Of a stretch of DNA of 58,956 nucleotides, positions 7,799 to 16,418 are shown piece after piece (position 1 is the first letter of the stretch; each line of letters starts with the position of its first letter). Location of the stretch: positions 1-58,956 of the forward strand of contig JAZKDW010000058.1 of assembly GCA_040387375.1 (NCBI GenBank), written 5' to 3'. A program made the translations under genes and the position numbers. This DNA comes from JAZKDW01 sp040387375 (GTDB taxonomy: Bacteria; Pseudomonadota; Gammaproteobacteria; Burkholderiales; Burkholderiaceae_D). The notes below the pieces were generated by a model. The model was not told where the DNA came from. It did not search any database and saw only the letters and a program-made list of their open reading frames with translations.

Positions 7799-8788
7799 TC
7801 ATGCACTCTTCGCAAACCGCTCCAGGCCCTGCGTCAGACGCTGCCATCCATCCTCATCCGGCGGCAAGCCTAACCTGATACCCCGCGCGCCATGCGTAAA
7901 CAGGCGTACCCAAATACCCCGTTCCGCCATGTGTTCCCAGAATTTTTCCGCCCGGGGCTCCGGCCACCATTGATACAACGCGCTGCCGCTGGCAGCAATG
8001 CCATGCGTCGCCAGCAGCGCATGCAAACGGGCGCCGCCTTGCAGCAACTGCGCCCGCATCGCGTCTTGCCAGGCGCAATCGTTCAGCGCCGCGGTGCCGA
8101 TCTCCTGCGCCGGCCCGCTCACTGTCCACGGACCAAGCGCGTCGGTCAGTTTCACCAACAAATCCCGGTGCGCGGCGACAAATCCAAGCCGCAATCCAGC
8201 CAGTCCGAAAAACTTTCCTACCGAACGCAGCACGATCAGTCCCGGACGATCCGACCAGGACGTTATGCTGGTCTGGGGTGTTGTATCGGCAAACGCTTCA
8301 TCGACCACCAGCCAGCCGCCGCGCGCCGCCAACTGTTCGGCCCAGGCGAGCAGCAATGCGGGGGCGACCGTCGCGCCGGTCGGATTATTGGGATTGCAGA
8401 TGACCATCACGTCACAGCCATCGACTGCCGCCTCCAGTTCTTCATACGGCACTTCACACATCGCATGGCCGGCTTGCGCCCAGTGAAACGCGTGTTCGGC
8501 ATAAGCCGGCGCCGCGACCACCACCCGCGAACGCGCCCGCAGGCGCGGCAGCATCTGGATCGCCGCCTGCGTGCCGGCCACCGGCAGCATGTGCGGCGCA
8601 CGGTAATAATCTTGCGCGGCAAGCGCCAGTGCCGGGTCGGTTTCCGGCAGCCGGTGCCAGGCATCCGCTCGCAGCGCCGGCACCGGGTATGGCTGCGGAT
8701 TGATGCCGGTGGACAGGTCCAGCCAGTCTTCACGCAGCCGGCCAAAACGGATCACCGCGTCGCGCAAATTACCGCCGTGCTCAAGCAT
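7799..8788 (-). CDS. cobD: threonine-phosphate decarboxylase (PLP)
   Basis: This aminotransferase-fold enzyme decarboxylates L-threonine-O-3-phosphate to (R)-1-amino-2-propanol phosphate, the linker of the nucleotide loop. The 329-residue protein begins 'HGGNLRDAVIRFG', has 'LDLSTGINPQPYP' (N-terminal signature), 'VMICNPNNPTGA', 'WLVVDEAFAD' and the PLP Schiff-base Lys K192 in 'LRSVGKFFGLAGLRLGF'. It is named CobD in Salmonella and CobC in Pseudomonas denitrificans. Its start overlaps the cbiB stop by eight bases, matching their consecutive reactions. The L-threonine kinase that supplies its substrate is not in the window. Confidence 0.93.
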   Translation of the reverse strand: MLEHGGNLRDAVIRFGRLREDWLDLSTGINPQPYPVPALRADAWHRLPETDPALALAAQDYYRAPHMLPVAGTQAAIQMLPRLRARSRVVVAAPAYAEHAFHWAQAGHAMCEVPYEELEAAVDGCDVMVICNPNNPTGATVAPALLLAWAEQLAARGGWLVVDEAFADTTPQTSITSWSDRPGLIVLRSVGKFFGLAGLRLGFVAAHRDLLVKLTDALGPWTVSGPAQEIGTAALNDCAWQDAMRAQLLQGGARLHALLATHGIAASGSALYQWWPEPRAEKFWEHMAERGIWVRLFTHGARGIRLGLPPDEDGWQRLTQGLERFAKSA

Positions 8789-9746
8789 GCAGGCCTCTTT
8801 TCCATATCCACGCGCAGGCGGCGGCGACGATCACGACACCGATCCACAATGCGGTGGTGGCCGCCACCAGGCGCCAGGCGCGGCCGATATCGGCGCCGGT
8901 TGCCGCGCGTCCTGCTCCCAGTGGCGGCCTGTGTTCGATGATGCCATGGTAGGAGGCCGCACCACCCAGGGCAAGGCCGAGCGCGCCCGCGCCTGCGGCC
9001 ATCACCGGACCGGCGTTGGGGCTCGGCCATGACGGCGCCTGCGATAGCCAGCAGCGCCAGGCCAGCGAGGTGTTGCCCAACAGTGTGTACGAGAGCGCGG
9101 TCAGGCGGGCGGGAATCCAGTTCAAGGCGTCGTCGAAGCGCGCGGCGGCACAGCCGAACGCGAGGTAGCGCGGCGTGCGGTAACCCCACATCGCATCCAG
9201 CGTATTCGCCAGCCTGAACAACAGCGCACCCGGCCCGCCCGCAACCAGGAACCAGAACAAGGTGCCGAACACGGCATCGTTGCCGTTTTCCAGCAGGGAT
9301 TCGACGCCGGCTTTTGCCAGTTCCTCGGCGTCGGCCTGTGCGGTGTCGCGGCTGACGATGCGCGCCGTATTGTCGCGGGCGGCGGCGAGGTCGTCACGCT
9401 GCAGCGCCTGTTCGATCGGCGATGTATGGTCGCGCAGACTGCGCAGGCCGAGGCTGAAATAGAGCAGCGCCACATGCAGCGCGGCACTGAGCATGATGCT
9501 GATGCCGGCGCTCCACTGCAACGCCCAGCATGCAATCGCAACCGGCGGCGCCACAACAATCACCCACGCCAGCGCGCCGCGTGCAAGTTTGCGGCGGCCG
9601 CGGTTGAGCCAACGTTCGATCGCATTGGCAAACCGGCCGAAACCGACCAGCGGATGCCAGCGCCGCACTTCGCCCAGCACGAGGTCGAACACGACGCCCG
9701 AGGTGATCAGCAATGCCAGCCAGGGCAAACTCCATCCGGTCAGCAT
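8781..9746 (-). CDS. cbiB: adenosylcobinamide-phosphate synthase
   Basis: CbiB is an inner-membrane enzyme that attaches aminopropanol phosphate to adenosylcobyric acid. The protein is 321 residues from the ATG at 9746; the frame is open to 9788, but the chosen start lies two bases after the cobU stop. It is strongly hydrophobic: 'LPWLALLITSGVVFDLVLGE', then the family motif 'RRWHPLVGFGRFANAIE', 'DTAQADAEELAKAGVESLLENGNDAVFGTLFWFLVAGGPGALLFRLANTLDAMWGY' (conserved ESLAEN-like region) and C-terminal membrane segments. Called CobD in Pseudomonas nomenclature. It acts on the product of cobQ and the neighbouring cobD. Confidence 0.94.
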   Translation of the reverse strand: MLTGWSLPWLALLITSGVVFDLVLGEVRRWHPLVGFGRFANAIERWLNRGRRKLARGALAWVIVVAPPVAIACWALQWSAGISIMLSAALHVALLYFSLGLRSLRDHTSPIEQALQRDDLAAARDNTARIVSRDTAQADAEELAKAGVESLLENGNDAVFGTLFWFLVAGGPGALLFRLANTLDAMWGYRTPRYLAFGCAAARFDDALNWIPARLTALSYTLLGNTSLAWRCWLSQAPSWPSPNAGPVMAAGAGALGLALGGAASYHGIIEHRPPLGAGRAATGADIGRAWRLVAATTALWIGVVIVAAACAWIWKRGLHA

Positions 9747-9748
9747 GA

Positions 9749-10297
9749 TCAGCCCTTGAGCACCAGCGGCAAGCCGGCCGCTACCCACAGCGCACGTTCA
9801 CAGCGCGCGGCAACCGCCTGATTCAGGCGGCCCGCTTCATCGACGAACCAGCGCGAAATCGCGCCTTGCGGAATCACGCCCATGCCGACTTCGTTCGATA
9901 CCAGGATCACATCGCCGGCGGCGTGCTCCAGCGCTTGCAGGAATTCTTCGCGCTGTTCATTGAAGAACGGCGGCGCCACGATCGCGCCGACTTCCGGATA
10001 ATCTTTCTCTTCCGAGAACAGCAGGTTCGATAGCCAGATAGTCAGGCAGTCCACCAGTATCAGACGCTGCGGCGCACTCCATTGCGCGATCACCGCGCCC
10101 AGCAGCAGCGGCTCTTCAATCGTGGTCCACGCGCTGTTGCGCTGCTGCTGGTGGCGCAGGATGCGGGCCGCCATTTCGTCATCGCCGGCGCCGGCAGTGG
10201 CGATGTAAACGACATCTTTGCCGGATGCTGTTGCCAACGTTTCCGCGTGCGCGCTTTTGCCAGAACGGGCGCCGCCAAAAATGAAGGTGCGTGTCAT
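9749..10297 (-). CDS. cobU: adenosylcobinamide kinase / guanylyltransferase
   Basis: CobU (CobP) phosphorylates adenosylcobinamide and transfers GMP to it, activating it for nucleotide loop closure by CobS. The 182-residue protein has the P-loop 'FIFGGARSGKSAHAE' at residues 5-19, 'VYIATA', 'LILVDCLTIWLSNLL' (Walker B-like) and 'VILVSNEVGMGVIPQGAISRWFVDEAGRLNQ', the last being highly characteristic. Its ATG overlaps the cobB stop by four bases (ATGA), so coupled translation is likely. Confidence 0.95.
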   Translation of the reverse strand: MTRTFIFGGARSGKSAHAETLATASGKDVVYIATAGAGDDEMAARILRHQQQRNSAWTTIEEPLLLGAVIAQWSAPQRLILVDCLTIWLSNLLFSEEKDYPEVGAIVAPPFFNEQREEFLQALEHAAGDVILVSNEVGMGVIPQGAISRWFVDEAGRLNQAVAARCERALWVAAGLPLVLKG

Positions 10298-11601
10298 GTG
10301 TTTAGCTCTCCCAGAAACAGGTTCGCCACCGCTGCCGGGCAGGATGGGAAATACGTATGGAAATAGGACGCCGTGAGCGCGCCGCTGCGATAGACCGCTT
10401 CACCCGGATCGCCGGACGGATTTTTGCGCGTGTGTGCCAGCGGCGCCTGCGAAGTCTCGAATCGCGAATAGTGAAACGCATGGCCCCGCAACTGGCCCTG
10501 CGCCGTGGTCCAGCCCTGCATGCCCAGCGCCGCAAGGCGCGCCTGCATCCGTACCTGCCCCGGCAACAGGCCCGCCATCGGCCATACAACACCTTCCAGA
10601 TCGGTCAGCGTATCGGCCAGCGCCATCAGGCCGCCGCATTCGGCCAGTATCGGCAGGCCGGCCGCATGTGCCGCGCGTATTGACTGCTGCCAGCGTGTGG
10701 CGCGCGACAGGGTTTGCGCGTGCAGTTCCGGATAACCGCCGGGCAGGTAAACGGCATCAGCGTTATCGGGCACCGGTTCGTTCGCCAGCGGCGAAAAATA
10801 CAGCAGCTCGGCGCCCAGCGCGCGCAGGCAATCGATATTGGCCGGATACAAGAAGGCAAACGCGGCGTCGCGTGCCAGTGCAATGGTTTTCCCCCGCAGC
10901 GACGTTTCAACGGGTGAGATCATGTCGTCCGTCTCGAAGCGGGTGAGGCGCAGGCTGTCCCATGCATCGGCATCAAACGCCAGTTGCGCAGCGATCCGAT
11001 CCAGCACCAACTCGAGCGCCTCCACTTCATCCGGCTGCACCAGGCCCAGATGGCGTTCAGGCAAGGACTGTTGCTGCTTCGGCAGCGTGGCAAACAGCGG
11101 CACCCCGCGCATCGCAGCCGTCACCATGCGGGCGTGACCCGGACTGCCGATCCGGTTGGCGATGACGCCGGCCAGATCGACCGGACCGTAATCACGCAAG
11201 CCCATGATGACGGCGCCCGCCGTTTGCGCCATCGCCGACGCATCCAGCACTGCCATCACGGGAACGCCGAAAGCGCGCGCCAGATCGGCTGACGACGGTG
11301 TGCCGTCATACAAGCCCATCACCCCTTCGATCAGCAGCACGTCCGCTTCGCTTGCGGCCTGCGCCAGCAGCAGCCGGCATTGCTCCTCCCCGACCATCCA
11401 TAAATCCAGGTTGTAGACCGGCGCGCCGCTGGCCCGCGCCAGCATCATCGGATCCAGGAAATCCGGCCCCGCCTTGAAAATCCGTACCCGCAGTCCAAGT
11501 TGTATCAGCTTGCGCGCCAGCGCGGCCGTCACCGTGGTCTTGCCCTGCCCCGAGGCAATCGCGGAGATCAGCAGCACTCGTGCGGCGGCGGTAATTTTCA
11601 T
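10294..11601 (-). CDS. cobB: cobyrinate a,c-diamide synthase (CobB/CbiA)
   Basis: The enzyme amidates the a and c side chains of (hydrogeno)cobyrinate with glutamine and ATP. It has 435 residues from the ATG at 11601; an upstream frame to 11652 overlaps cobO and is rejected. Features: N-terminal ATPase 'LLISAIASGQGKTTVTAALARKL', 'AGPDFLDPMMLARASG', 'LLIEGVMGLYDG', and C-terminal glutaminase with nucleophile C322 in 'ILAECGGLMALAD' and His in 'GHAFHYSRFE'. It sits four bases after the cobO stop. Its presence implies use of cobyrinate-level precursors, although ring-building genes are absent here. Confidence 0.94.
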   Translation of the reverse strand: MKITAAARVLLISAIASGQGKTTVTAALARKLIQLGLRVRIFKAGPDFLDPMMLARASGAPVYNLDLWMVGEEQCRLLLAQAASEADVLLIEGVMGLYDGTPSSADLARAFGVPVMAVLDASAMAQTAGAVIMGLRDYGPVDLAGVIANRIGSPGHARMVTAAMRGVPLFATLPKQQQSLPERHLGLVQPDEVEALELVLDRIAAQLAFDADAWDSLRLTRFETDDMISPVETSLRGKTIALARDAAFAFLYPANIDCLRALGAELLYFSPLANEPVPDNADAVYLPGGYPELHAQTLSRATRWQQSIRAAHAAGLPILAECGGLMALADTLTDLEGVVWPMAGLLPGQVRMQARLAALGMQGWTTAQGQLRGHAFHYSRFETSQAPLAHTRKNPSGDPGEAVYRSGALTASYFHTYFPSCPAAVANLFLGELNT

Positions 11602-11605
11602 TGCC

Positions 11606-12214
11606 CTACCATTCCACGCCGGGCTGGGCGGCGATGCCGGCGGCGAAGGCATGCTTGATCATCTGCATTTCGGTCACGGTATCGGCAACCTCGATCAGCT
11701 CCGGCGGCGCGCCGCGGCCGGTGACGATGACATGCTGCATCGCAGGCCGCGCATCGAGGTCGGCAATCACCTGGCTGACATCGAGGTAACGGTATTTCAG
11801 CGCGATATTCAGTTCGTCCAGCACCACCAGCGCAATTTCGGGATCGCGTAAAAAGCTTTGCGCGCGCGCCCAGGCTTTTTCAGCGCAGGCGATATCACGC
11901 TCCCGGTCCTGGGTTTCCCAGGTGTAGCCTTCGCCCATCGCATAAAAGCTGACCTCGTCCGGGAAACGCCGCAGGAACAGTTCTTCCCCGGTTGCCAGCG
12001 CGCCCTTGATGAACTGCACGACGCCGACTTTCTTGCCGTGGCCGAGCGCACGAATCACCATGCCGAATGCGCTCGAACTTTTACCCTTGCCATTGCCGGC
12101 GTTAACCACCAGCACACCCGCATCACGTTTTGCCGCATTGATCTTTTGATCGACGACATCCTTTTTGCGCTGCATGCGCGCGCGATGCCGTTCGTTGATG
12201 TTGTCGTCACTCAT
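11606..12214 (-). CDS. cobO: corrinoid adenosyltransferase (CobA/CobO/BtuR type)
   Basis: It transfers the 5'-deoxyadenosyl group from ATP to Co(I) corrinoid, giving the adenosyl form used by all later enzymes. It has 202 residues from the ATG at 12214, which has a strong GGAGGAAAA ribosome-binding site; the open frame to 12271 is not used. The P-loop 'NAGNGKGKSSSAFGMVIRALGHG' spans residues 38-60, with 'VGVVQFIKGA', 'LDELNIALKY' and 'VIVTGRGAPPELIEVADTVTEM' following, all diagnostic of the CobA/CobO family rather than PduO. The start overlaps the btuD stop by eight bases. Confidence 0.95.
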   Translation of the reverse strand: MSDDNINERHRARMQRKKDVVDQKINAAKRDAGVLVVNAGNGKGKSSSAFGMVIRALGHGKKVGVVQFIKGALATGEELFLRRFPDEVSFYAMGEGYTWETQDRERDIACAEKAWARAQSFLRDPEIALVVLDELNIALKYRYLDVSQVIADLDARPAMQHVIVTGRGAPPELIEVADTVTEMQMIKHAFAAGIAAQPGVEW

Positions 12215-12983
12215 GATGGTTTTCCTCCGTCGGGATGTAAATGAGCCGGCTGCCGTGCCGCACGATTTCAATCGGATGGCCGAGACAGCGGCTCAGGATG
12301 GGCGCCAGCATGACTTCACCGACCGGACCCGCCTGCCACTGTCCGTCGCCCATCAGCAGCAGCGCGTGCGTGGCGACGCTGTGCGCCAGGTTCAGGTCGT
12401 GACTGACCATCACGACCGCCATGCCGGACTGGCGGCGCAGCCGCGCCAGCAAGGCCATCACGCTGACCTGGTGCGCGAGATCGAGCGCGTTGGCGGGTTC
12501 GTCCAGCAACAGCAGAGGTGTGTCCTGTGCCAGCGCGGCGGCAATTGCCACACGCTGGCGTTCGCCGCCGGACAGTGTGCGCACATCACGCTCGGCAAGG
12601 TCGGCGACGTCCAGTGCCTGCAGCGCCGTGTACGCCGCCTGGTAATCGGCATCCGACTCCCAATAGCCTGCATCCTGAAACGGATGACGCGCCGACAAAA
12701 CGGTGTCAATTGCGCGATAACCGAAGGCGTCGATGCGCCCCTGCGGCAGAAACGCACGCTCGCGTGCCAGCTCCTGCAGCGGCCATTCCGGCAGCGGCCG
12801 CTGACCGACCTGCACGCTGCCGCCATCCGGCTGCCGCAAGCCGGCCAGCGTGCGCAGCAGCGTGCTTTTGCCGGCCCCGTTGCGGCCGATGACACACCAG
12901 CATTCGCCGGCCTTGATCTGCCAGTCGAGTGATTTCACCAGCACACGCTGGCCGATGCGAAGATCGAGTTTGACTGTTCGCAT
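12207..12983 (-). CDS. btuD: BtuD-like ABC transporter ATPase
   Basis: The nucleotide-binding subunit of the BtuCDF-type corrinoid importer at the inner membrane. The 258 residues contain Walker A 'GRNGAGKSTLLRTLAG' (about 34-49), Q-loop 'FLPQGRIDAFGYRAIDTVL', signature 'TLSGGERQRVAIAAALAQ' (about 135-152), Walker B 'LLLLDEPANALDL' and H-loop 'VMVSHDLNLAH'. It belongs to the FecE/FhuC/BtuD subfamily. Specificity for corrinoid is inferred from the riboswitch-controlled operon and flanking btuC and cobO. It begins four bases after the btuC stop. Confidence 0.9.
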   Translation of the reverse strand: MRTVKLDLRIGQRVLVKSLDWQIKAGECWCVIGRNGAGKSTLLRTLAGLRQPDGGSVQVGQRPLPEWPLQELARERAFLPQGRIDAFGYRAIDTVLSARHPFQDAGYWESDADYQAAYTALQALDVADLAERDVRTLSGGERQRVAIAAALAQDTPLLLLDEPANALDLAHQVSVMALLARLRRQSGMAVVMVSHDLNLAHSVATHALLLMGDGQWQAGPVGEVMLAPILSRCLGHPIEIVRHGSRLIYIPTEENHHE

Positions 12984-12987
12984 CGGC

Positions 12988-14034
12988 CTACCTCTTGCGT
13001 ATCTGATGCAGCTGCAACAAAAATACCGGCACGCCGATCATGGCGGTAATCACGCCGACCGGCAACTGCTGCGGCGCCACCATGCTGCGTGCCAGCGTAT
13101 CCGCCAGCACCAGGAAGATGCCGCCGATCAGCGTCGCCGCCGGCAACAGCAGGCGGTGATCGGGCCCGAGCGCAAAGCGGCAGGCATGCGGCACGATCAG
13201 ACCGACAAAACCGATACTCCCGGCGCTGCTGACCGCACTGGCCGTAAGCAATGCGGCGCAGACGAACAATCCCTGCCTTAAGGTGGCGACACGGACACCC
13301 AGCGCGGCCGCCGCTTCCGCATGCATGGCAAGCACATTGATCGCCCGCGCCTTGAGGAGAGCAAAACCCAGCGCGCCCGCCAATGCCAGCCACGGCAACC
13401 AGCGCAACTGCGTCCCGGACAGATCGCCTATCAGCCAGAACACCATGCCGCGCAAGCGGTTGTCGGGCGCGATCGATAACATCAGTGTGACCAGCGCGCC
13501 GCAGCCCGACGCGACAATCACGCCGGTCAATAGCAGCAAGGGCGCGTTGCCGTCGACGATGCCGCCGCGCAAATCACGATGCGCGAGTGCAAACAGCAAC
13601 AGCGCCACCGCCATGGCGCCGGCAAAGGCCGCGACATCGATCATCCATGCCGCGCTGAAGAACAGCATCGCCGCCAGCGCTCCCACCGACGCCCCGCCAG
13701 ACACGCCCAGCACATAGGGATCGGCGAGCGGATTGCGCAGCAGCGCCTGCATCATCACACCGGCCAGCGCCAGCATCGCGCCGGTCGCAAAACCGGACAG
13801 CGCCCGGCTCAGGCGCAACTCCAGCAGGCTTGCGGCGAGCGTTGAATTGGTGCCGCGCAGCGCGTCCCCGATTGCGCCAAACAACTCGGTTGCGGAGAGC
13901 GCGACCGAACCGACACTGCATGCGAGCAGGATGCTGGCAAGGGCCAGCAGCAGCAGGCCGCCGAGAATGGCCCAGGCACGCGATGATCCGCGTGCCTGTT
14001 TTGCAGTCAGGACATTTTGTGCGATGGTGTTCAT
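12988..14034 (-). CDS. btuC: BtuC-like corrinoid ABC transporter permease
   Basis: A 348-residue FecCD/BtuC-family permease with about ten hydrophobic segments. Diagnostic stretches are 'LSATELFGAI', 'LRLSRALSGFATGAMLALAGVMMQALLRNPLADPYVLGVSGGASVGA' (the canonical RxPR...GAaLa.sG...Q...rNPLA.P..lG.s.GA motif), 'GMVFWLIGDLSG' and 'GSIGFVGLIVPHACRF...DHRLLLPAATLIGG'. It pairs with the BtuD-like ATPase immediately downstream and BtuF further on. A 39-base gap separates it from the upstream TonB receptor, with which it probably shares the riboswitch-controlled transcript. Confidence 0.92.
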   Translation of the reverse strand: MNTIAQNVLTAKQARGSSRAWAILGGLLLLALASILLACSVGSVALSATELFGAIGDALRGTNSTLAASLLELRLSRALSGFATGAMLALAGVMMQALLRNPLADPYVLGVSGGASVGALAAMLFFSAAWMIDVAAFAGAMAVALLLFALAHRDLRGGIVDGNAPLLLLTGVIVASGCGALVTLMLSIAPDNRLRGMVFWLIGDLSGTQLRWLPWLALAGALGFALLKARAINVLAMHAEAAAALGVRVATLRQGLFVCAALLTASAVSSAGSIGFVGLIVPHACRFALGPDHRLLLPAATLIGGIFLVLADTLARSMVAPQQLPVGVITAMIGVPVFLLQLHQIRKR

Positions 14035-14073
14035 TGCCGGTGCCGGATTCCCGTAGACGCGTGGACGTCAATC

Positions 14074-15993
14074 TTACTTGAAGCCATAACGCACCCCGAC
14101 AAATACAGTCGATCCCGCTGTCGCATAGTTCCTCGCGAGTTCGTAATCCTTGTTCAACACATTGTCCCAGCGCGAATAAACGGACCAGTCCCGTGACACC
14201 TCGACACTGGCATACAGATTCAACAATGCATAACCGCTGAGGACAGTGGTATTGGCCGAGGTATCGAAACGCTTGCCGGCAAACACGGTTTCAGCACCGG
14301 CCTTGATGGCGCCGGCGGTATAGTCAATCGCCACCGAGCCATGCCTTTTTGCGCGTCTCGGCAAATCCTTGCCGCTGGTTTCATCATGCGGATCCTGGAA
14401 ATCGAACGAACCGCGGAGCGTGAAATTTCCCAGCTTCGTGCTTGCGCCCAGGCTGATCCCGGTCAGCAGCGCCCGGTTGACGTTGTAGGCGCACCCAGTC
14501 GGATAAGTACCCGCAACCGGGCAGGGATTTGTATTGACGATCAGGTTGGTGATCATGTTGCGATAATAGACTGCGGTGAATTGCGATCTGCCATCGTCAT
14601 AATAAAGCCCCGCTTCCGCATTCTTGCCTTCCTCCGGCTTATTGGCCGCTACGCCGAATTGCGTGTAATACAGTTCGTTGAAGGTAGGCGCACGAAAGCT
14701 GGTGCCGTAACTGGCGTTGGCGCGCAATGCCGGCGTGATGCGGTAGCCATAAGCAAGGCTGCCGGTGGTATTGGAGCCGAACTGTGCACTGCGGTCATTA
14801 CGAACGCCCGCGCTGGCCAGATGGGATCCTCTTTTCAACTGATACGAAGCTGCGAAGGAATTGGTGGTGCGATCGCCGATGATGGTGCGTTCGGTGGAAT
14901 CGACTTTTTCAACCCGCCGCTCGGCCAGCAGCTGCAGCACATCGGTGCCGAACGTGAAGTCATTCTGCCAGTTGAGATTACGCTGCGTGGTATCAAAGCG
15001 GTCCGACTGTATCCGGTAAACCGATCCGGTCCTGGCGCCGGCAGTCGAACTTAATTTATCCGTCGATTGCGATAACTGTATCTGGCTCAGCCAGTTCGGC
15101 AGAATTTGATTCTTGCCGTACAGCGCGAAAGTGCCCAGGCGGCTCACATTGCGGTCATCAAAAAAACGCAGCTTGCCGCTGATGGTTTGCGCATTATCGA
15201 ATTGGGATTCGAGCCGGCTGTTGAGAAAAATCAGGCCGAGCTGATGTCCTTTGGCGACATCGATCGACAGCTGGCCGTTAACGCTTTTCCTCCGGTAACC
15301 ATCGAGATCCGGATCGGCGCTGGAAAACGCCGGTTTCTTGACCGAAAATCCATCGGACCTCTCATCGGCAACACCGATTGCATAACGAAAGGTGTGCGCT
15401 TCACCGGCCGAGCCGGAGATACCCGCATCAATGGTGCGTGTACCGTAACTGCCGACGCCGGCTGACGCGCTCAGGCGCGGCGGTCCGTCGCCTTTCTTCG
15501 TGAAAATCTGGATCACACCGCCCATGGCGTCGGCGCCGTACAGCGTGCTCAAGGGTCCGTAGACGATTTCGATATGGTCGATCAGCGACAGGGGAATGGT
15601 TTGCCAGGTGGCGCCACCCGAGCTTGAGGCGCTAATCCGCACACCGTCGATCAGAACGACGCTTTGTTTGTTTTCGGCGCCACGGATGTAGATTGAAGAG
15701 GAGGAACCGGGACCGCCATTGCGGGTGATTTCAATTCCCCGTTTTTGCTGCAGCAGATCGACGATGGAGACATGTCCGGACTTGGCTATTTCTTCCGACG
15801 TGATAAGGACATTGTCAGCCAGCACATCGGAAGCCTTTTGCGGCATGCGCGACGAGGTGATGATCACTGGAGCAAGGGTTTTTTCCTGCGTGGCCTGAGC
15901 AAAAAGGGAAACAGGAAAGGCGGCGGCAATGGCGATGGCCAGTACCAGCGGCTTGCGCACCGGATGGGCGGGCCGTGTAACGATTGAGGTCAT
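14074..15993 (-). CDS. btuB: TonB-dependent cobalamin receptor (BtuB), operon-proximal copy
   Basis: An outer-membrane beta-barrel importer, 639 residues from the ATG at 15993. The signal peptide (residues 1-32, ending 'FPVSLFAQA') precedes a TonB box 'LAPVIITSSR'. The plug domain contains 'IYIRGAENKQSVVLIDGVRI', 'IPLSLIDHIEIVYGPLSTLYGADAMGGVIQIFTKK', which is very close to classical BtuB. Barrel strands follow, with 'YGTSFRAPTFNELYYTQFG' and a C-terminal 'VGVRYGFK'. The frame is open upstream through the riboswitch to 16284, but that extension is leader RNA: a normal signal peptide starts at 15993. No strong Shine-Dalgarno precedes this ATG. First structural gene of the btuC...bluB operon. 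Confidence 0.92.
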   Translation of the reverse strand: MTSIVTRPAHPVRKPLVLAIAIAAAFPVSLFAQATQEKTLAPVIITSSRMPQKASDVLADNVLITSEEIAKSGHVSIVDLLQQKRGIEITRNGGPGSSSSIYIRGAENKQSVVLIDGVRISASSSGGATWQTIPLSLIDHIEIVYGPLSTLYGADAMGGVIQIFTKKGDGPPRLSASAGVGSYGTRTIDAGISGSAGEAHTFRYAIGVADERSDGFSVKKPAFSSADPDLDGYRRKSVNGQLSIDVAKGHQLGLIFLNSRLESQFDNAQTISGKLRFFDDRNVSRLGTFALYGKNQILPNWLSQIQLSQSTDKLSSTAGARTGSVYRIQSDRFDTTQRNLNWQNDFTFGTDVLQLLAERRVEKVDSTERTIIGDRTTNSFAASYQLKRGSHLASAGVRNDRSAQFGSNTTGSLAYGYRITPALRANASYGTSFRAPTFNELYYTQFGVAANKPEEGKNAEAGLYYDDGRSQFTAVYYRNMITNLIVNTNPCPVAGTYPTGCAYNVNRALLTGISLGASTKLGNFTLRGSFDFQDPHDETSGKDLPRRAKRHGSVAIDYTAGAIKAGAETVFAGKRFDTSANTTVLSGYALLNLYASVEVSRDWSVYSRWDNVLNKDYELARNYATAGSTVFVGVRYGFK

Positions 15994-16367
15994 GATAGAT
16001 GTCGGCAAATAGGCAACCAGCCTGCTTCCCCGCGGGCCGGATTGAACAGAAGCATGTGCACGGATACCATCGACCGAACGGAGTGGCCTGCGCAGACATG
16101 TTGCGCCGGTCCCATCCATATCGCGAAAATCCCCGTCCGCAGTACTTCCACCTGTCCTGGCCGGTATCCGGGCTAGCAAGTCAAACCGCCTCACCTTCCC
16201 ATGCGAATTGCACAGTGGTCTTGAGAGAGGGCCAGTCACGATCGTGATCGTGACGCTTGTTTTACCGTTGCGGGGGCAGCACACCTTGGCTTTTTCAAGC
16301 CTGGTGTTTCCCGTTTAACTGCAGACATGGACATGTCTGCGGGCACCAAAACAGCGCGATTGTACGG
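15880..16367 (-). repeat. duplicated promoter-riboswitch-signal peptide cassette, copy 1
   Basis: This block matches 18273-18760 at a constant offset of 2393 bases without any gap. By eye, 16001-16367 differs from its partner at only two positions, one in the loop of the hairpin at 16321-16340 and one beside the -10 box. The signal-peptide part (15890-16000) has about four differences. Similarity falls off abruptly after the TonB-box codons. Confidence 0.9.
16150..16345 (-). promoter_or_regulatory. cobalamin riboswitch, copy 1
   Basis: On the minus strand the leader has the core landmarks of the AdoCbl riboswitch in order: GCTGCCCCCGCAACGGTAA (plus-strand 16262-16280), CCACTG, GGGAAGGTGAGGCG, and a perfect B12 box AGCCCGGATACCGGCC (plus-strand 16159-16174). 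A peripheral hairpin GTCACGAT...ATCGTGAC lies between. Bound adenosylcobalamin should repress the btuB-btuC...bluB transcript. About 165 bases separate the B12 box from the ATG. I see no U-tract terminator there, so translational control is possible. Confidence 0.93.
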
Positions 16368-16387
16368 CAGGCAATGATTGTCGGCAA
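16359..16387 (-). promoter_or_regulatory. promoter of the riboswitch-controlled btuB operon
   Basis: On the minus strand a -35 TTGCCG (16387-16382) and -10 TACAAT (16364-16359) are separated by exactly 17 bases. The same two boxes with the same spacing occur upstream of the second riboswitch, although the spacer sequences differ, which supports them as functional elements. The promoter lies in the 50-base gap after the upstream receptor stop (16419). Confidence 0.75.
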
Positions 16388-16418
16388 CCCTTCACCGCCT
16401 TGCCGCAGGTCTCCGACA

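Noticed and set aside
16000..16158. Intrinsic terminator as riboswitch expression platform
   Set aside because: No GC-rich stem followed by a U-run was found between the B12 box and the ATG; translational control remains possible.
15994..16284. N-terminal extension of the btuB-proximal receptor through the leader (also 18387-18677 in the second copy)
   Set aside because: It would translate the riboswitch and place a signal peptide internally. Both copies have it open only because the leaders are nearly identical.
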